This document shows, one piece after another, positions 62,292 to 64,000 of a stretch of 64,000 nt of DNA. The translations under genes and the position numbers were made by a program. Origin of the DNA: an uncultured Chloroflexota bacterium. Lineage in GTDB: Bacteria > Chloroflexota > Dehalococcoidia > Lucifugimonadales > UBA1127. Every line of letters starts with the position of its first letter. Positions within the stretch are counted from its first letter, which is position 1. The stretch spans positions 1 to 64,000 of the forward strand of contig CAJWQJ010000005.1 of the NCBI GenBank assembly GCA_913045315.1, in the 5' to 3' direction. The notes beneath the pieces are model-generated. The model was not told the origin of the DNA. It was given only the letters and a program-made list of their open reading frames with translations, and did not search any database.

Positions 62292-64000
62292 CTATAAATT
62301 ATTAATTTCCCTATATGCATTAGTAATAGGCATCCGCCTATCTCTTCCAAATGCACGAGATGTTATCTTAATTCCGATTGGAGACTGCCTTCTTTTGTAT
62401 TCATTACGATCCACAGATTCAATAATCTTTTTTATCGTTTCTGAATCAGTAATCCCTAAATTTTCAATCTCTTCTTTGACTAAATCTTCCTCAACATAAG
62501 CTTCTAAAACTGCGTCTAGAATTTCGTATGGAGGCAAATCATCCTCATCTTTATGATCAAATCGCAATTCTGCACTAGGAGGTTTAGATATAATACTTTG
62601 GGGAATTACCATTGAATGAATAGAAATAAATTCAGAGAGGAATATCCCACCTCTATCCGAGAGTGAATTTCTCCAATTTGCTAATTGATAGACAAGGGTT
62701 TTAGAAACATCTTTCAAAACTGCAAATCCACCTGACATATCTCCATACAATGTAGTGTACCCCATAGCAATTTCGCTCTTATTCCCTGTTTGCAATACTA
62801 ACCATCCATATTTATTTGACAAAGCCATAATTAATGTTCCTCTTATCCGAGGTTGTATATTTTGCTCAGCCACTCCAATATTTTCCAAATCAAGATATTC
62901 TTCAAGTGTTTCTTCAAATGAAGAATGTACTAATTCTAAGGGTAGTTCAATAATTCTTATACCTAAGAGTTTAGATAGTTCCTGACAGTCTGTAATACTA
63001 CCTTCGGAAGAAAAACGAGATGGCATAGAAACTCCTACAACATTAGATGATCCTAAAGCATCAACTGCTAAGCATGCTGTCAACGCTGAATCGATACCTC
63101 CCGAAATGCCAATAACAACTTTCGAAAATCCATTTTTATTCACATAATCCCGAATTCCAAGTACTAACGCACTATAAATTTCTGACAACGAATCTAATTT
63201 CTCCTCTAAGATGCCAGTAAAATCATCAGATTTTTCCACAGGGTGATAACCTGAAATCCAAACACGTTTCGCTTCTTCAGTGCGAACATTATCAAGCAAC
63301 TCTTGCTTTCTTAGCCTTGGTTCTTTAAGTCTTTTATTAAAAACACCATCTGCATCAATATCAACTGTTAACATTTTTTCCGAAAATTGAGGTGCTCTAG
63401 AAATAATATTTCCTTCGGGATCTACAACCATAGATCCTCCATCAAATATCAATTCATCCTGCCCGCCTACCATATTTACATAAGCAATAAATAATCCATT
63501 ATCACTTGAACGTGAACCAAGCATCTGTTCTCTATAATCGATTTTTCCCTTTTGATATGGCGAACCATTTATATTAAGGATAACTTCTGCTCCAGCTTGA
63601 CGCTGTGAAGCAACAGGCCCCAAGGGGTACCATATGTCCTCGCAAATATTAACACCAACACCAACACCATTTACAACAAAAACAAAATTATTTTTGCCAA
63701 CACTAAAGTAACGATCTTCATCAAATACACCATAATTAGGTAGAAAATGCTTCTGGTACGTACCAATTAACCTACTGTCCCAAGCTATGGCTGCCGAATT
63801 ATAAACTTCATTGTTATTAGACTCTATAAAGCCAGTTACTACAGTGATGTCTTTAGCAGCCTGAACAACTTTCCCTAAAGCAATACGATTATCTCTTATA
63901 AAAGAAGGTTTTAATAATAAATCTTCAGGAGGATAACCAGGAATTGTCAACTCAGGAAAAGCAATGACATTTGCCTTAGATTCTCTTGCATAATCAATAT
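62292..64000 (-). CDS. nadE: Glutamine-dependent NAD+ synthetase, 5' end outside window
   Basis: Makes NAD+ from nicotinate adenine dinucleotide using glutamine. The N-terminal nitrilase-type glutaminase is seen as AFPELTIPGYPPEDLL (catalytic Glu), YQKHFLPNYGVFDE (Lys) and GVNICEDIWYP (Cys). The C-terminal synthetase has the PP-loop GISGGIDSALTACLAVDAL, then NKSEIAMGYTTLYGDMSGG. The open frame runs through the right edge at 64000 with continued similarity (YARESKANVIAFPEL), so roughly 20-30 residues at the N-terminus are missing. The ATG at 63950 is not the true start. Confidence 0.95.
   Translation of the reverse strand, partial: IDYARESKANVIAFPELTIPGYPPEDLLLKPSFIRDNRIALGKVVQAAKDITVVTGFIESNNNEVYNSAAIAWDSRLIGTYQKHFLPNYGVFDEDRYFSVGKNNFVFVVNGVGVGVNICEDIWYPLGPVASQRQAGAEVILNINGSPYQKGKIDYREQMLGSRSSDNGLFIAYVNMVGGQDELIFDGGSMVVDPEGNIISRAPQFSEKMLTVDIDADGVFNKRLKEPRLRKQELLDNVRTEEAKRVWISGYHPVEKSDDFTGILEEKLDSLSEIYSALVLGIRDYVNKNGFSKVVIGISGGIDSALTACLAVDALGSSNVVGVSMPSRFSSEGSITDCQELSKLLGIRIIELPLELVHSSFEETLEEYLDLENIGVAEQNIQPRIRGTLIMALSNKYGWLVLQTGNKSEIAMGYTTLYGDMSGGFAVLKDVSKTLVYQLANWRNSLSDRGGIFLSEFISIHSMVIPQSIISKPPSAELRFDHKDEDDLPPYEILDAVLEAYVEEDLVKEEIENLGITDSETIKKIIESVDRNEYKRRQSPIGIKITSRAFGRDRRMPITNAYREINNL

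Overview
This 64 kb window is an AT-rich, tightly packed bacterial chromosome segment. It carries about 60 protein genes, six tRNA genes (one cut by the left edge), a large-type SRP RNA, a TPP riboswitch and one decayed restriction endonuclease gene. There is no phage, transposon or CRISPR array. Several features suggest a free-living, probably streamlined member of the Chloroflexota (Dehalococcoidia or SAR202-like): class III CoA-transferases in pairs, an LLM-class flavin/F420 oxidoreductase, a split glycine decarboxylase, an actinobacterial-style SCO1664/PAC2 pair, and the AT-rich composition. That placement is inference; no rRNA is present to settle it.

Layout. 1-2.3 kb: tRNA-Lys, tRNA-Leu and the two ATPases of an oligopeptide ABC importer (oppD, oppF). 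2.3-12.6 kb: lepA, a small zinc-ribbon membrane protein, rsmI, an aminotransferase, a metallophosphoesterase, a 2-hydroxyacid dehydrogenase, leuB, ftsZ, a JAMM peptidase and an MFS transporter. 12.6-21.6 kb: an epimerase-like protein, a GNAT-like protein, two thioredoxin-fold proteins, a second MFS protein, a PNPOx-like protein, two adjacent CoA-transferases and an LLM oxidoreductase. 21.6-26.1 kb: tRNA-Gly and the glycine cleavage operon gcvT-gcvH-gcvPA-gcvPB. 26.2-30.5 kb: a lipid operon (cmk, plsC, plsX, fabG, fabL). 30.5-31.2 kb: an EcoRII-like endonuclease pseudogene. 31.2-32.8 kb: two iron-sulfur assembly genes (ygfZ, an A-type carrier). 32.8-35.6 kb: a TPP riboswitch with a visible terminator switch in front of a ThiXYZ-type thiamine-precursor importer.

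35.6-40.7 kb is a minus-strand translation operon read as tRNA-Thr, tRNA-Tyr, tRNA-Thr, tuf, rpmG, secE, nusG, rplK, rplA, L10 leader with attenuator, rplJ, rplL. It resembles the tRNA-tufB-secE-nusG-rplKAJL arrangement of other bacteria but stops before rpoBC. 40.7-51.8 kb holds an SDR, an RNase II/R-family protein, a geranylgeranyl-reductase-like flavoprotein, two GT2 glycosyltransferases, a LysR regulator, etfBA, an exported HExxH protein, a PAP2 phosphatase and a flavin reductase. 51.9-54.8 kb holds a PI3K-like SCO1664 protein with a PAC2 protein, galU and the SRP RNA. 54.8-64 kb holds rsmA, ispE, a small membrane protein, aspS, tig, clpP, clpX and the 3' part of nadE.

General habits of the sequence: many genes start with TTG or GTG; two genes (the MFS gene at 11.3-12.6 kb and thiZ) appear to have only an ATT start that fits both the Shine-Dalgarno spacing and the protein family; several promoters carry an extended -10 (TGnTATAnT). 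Genes at two convergent junctions share a palindromic terminator. No gene-free stretch exceeds about 300 bases once the small genes, pseudogene and RNAs are counted.
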